Below, piece after piece: positions 63,794 through 64,000 of a stretch of DNA of 64,000 nucleotides. A program made the translations under genes and the position numbers. The notes under the pieces are model-generated. The model made no database searches. It saw only the letters and a list, made by a program, of their open reading frames with translations, and had not been told where the DNA came from. The stretch is taken from contig NZ_ATWJ01000007.1 in assembly GCF_000421185.1 (NCBI RefSeq), positions 620,001-684,000 of the forward strand, given 5' to 3'. The DNA comes from Ornithinimicrobium pekingense DSM 21552 (GTDB taxonomy: Bacteria; Actinomycetota; Actinomycetes; Actinomycetales; Dermatophilaceae). The first letter of the stretch is position 1. The number at the start of each line of letters is the position of its first letter.

Positions 63794-64000
63794 GTGAGCG
63801 AGGCGTTCTACTCCAGCGCGAGGATCTACGACCTGCTGTTCCCAGGCGGCGGGCCGGCGGTCGCCTTCTACCGCTCCCAGGCGCGGGGGAGGGGCGGGTC
63901 GGTCCTGGAGCTCGGGTGCGGCACCGGCCACAAGCTGATCCCGATCGCCGCGGACGGGCACCCGTGCGTGGGCCTGGACAGCTCGACCGACATGCTGGTC
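63794..64000 (+). CDS. Class I SAM-dependent methyltransferase, N-terminal part (cut by window end)
   Basis: The frame runs open to the last base. The visible 69 residues start SEAFYSSARIYDLLF and include SVLELGCGTGHKL, the glycine-rich SAM-binding motif I, then VGLDSSTDML with the acidic ribose-binding residue. The substrate is unknown. GTG 63794 has AGGAGG with a 6-nt spacing; an ATG at 63788 touches the AGGAGG and is less likely. Confidence 0.8.
   Translation, partial: MSEAFYSSARIYDLLFPGGGPAVAFYRSQARGRGGSVLELGCGTGHKLIPIAADGHPCVGLDSSTDMLV

Overview
This is a very GC-rich (roughly 73% by eye) actinobacterial chromosome segment. The best lineage guess is a Micrococcales member near Intrasporangiaceae/Ornithinimicrobiaceae. 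Gene order supports an actinobacterium: the fasR-fabD-fabH-acpP-fabF set followed by an acyl-CoA carboxylase beta gene; glnA2 next to glnE; nif3-like/zinc-ribbon/RNase H-phosphatase in the mycobacterial order; single-subunit aceE; polyphosphate glucokinase; gluABCD; DUF3052 and DUF3145. Nothing in the window looks like a prophage, IS element, CRISPR array or replication origin.

Layout. 1-13 kb: 3' end of dusB, a TrhA/hemolysin III membrane protein, a thiosulfate/mercaptopyruvate sulfurtransferase, DUF2277, an HExxH protein, dgt, a nitronate monooxygenase, a SigE-type ECF sigma factor coupled to a membrane AMIN-like protein, a stand-alone LigD polymerase, a drug-type MFS pump and dnaG. 13-17 kb: tRNA-Asn, the gluABCD glutamate-type ABC importer (minus strand), a CAU tRNA and a CBS protein. 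17-19 kb: an NlpC/P60 wall hydrolase and DUF3145, divergent, with several candidate operators between them. 19-27 kb: a glycosyltransferase, the fatty-acid synthesis block and its PucR-type regulator. 27-33 kb: a glycerophosphodiesterase, aceE, DUF3052, a peroxiredoxin and tRNA-Val. 33-42 kb: the nif3-like/zinc-ribbon/RNase H-phosphatase operon, yaaA, an RNB ribonuclease, a HAD phosphatase, rnpB RNA, an MBL-fold hydrolase and guaB1. 42-52 kb: an AbiEi-like ORF, ppgK, a pentapeptide protein, map, an alkyltransferase-like protein, glnA2-glnE and a PriA/HisA-like plus SseB pair.

52-64 kb looks more accessory: a TetR-controlled NmrA/SnoaL pair, a cation/proton antiporter, a QueC-like PP-loop protein coupled to DUF4260, a quinone oxidoreductase, cysM, a protein with four tandem cold-shock domains, a lipoprotein with a disrupted 5' end, a Mug-like glycosylase, and a methyltransferase cut by the window end.

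Recurring themes. Many genes overlap by 4 nt (ATGA/GTGA), which suggests translational coupling. At least twelve start codons lie 6-8 nt after a TANNNT -10 box with no ribosome binding site, which suggests leaderless transcripts. The 9-mer GGTATGCCG occurs 13 times by eye, on both strands and in all reading frames, and often forces rare GTA, ATA or CAT codons. A 32-bp palindrome recurs between genes. The strongest candidates for new biology are the quadruple cold-shock protein, the FabD with a biotinyl-like tail lacking the lysine, the PP-loop/DUF4260 pair, and the repeated DNA words.
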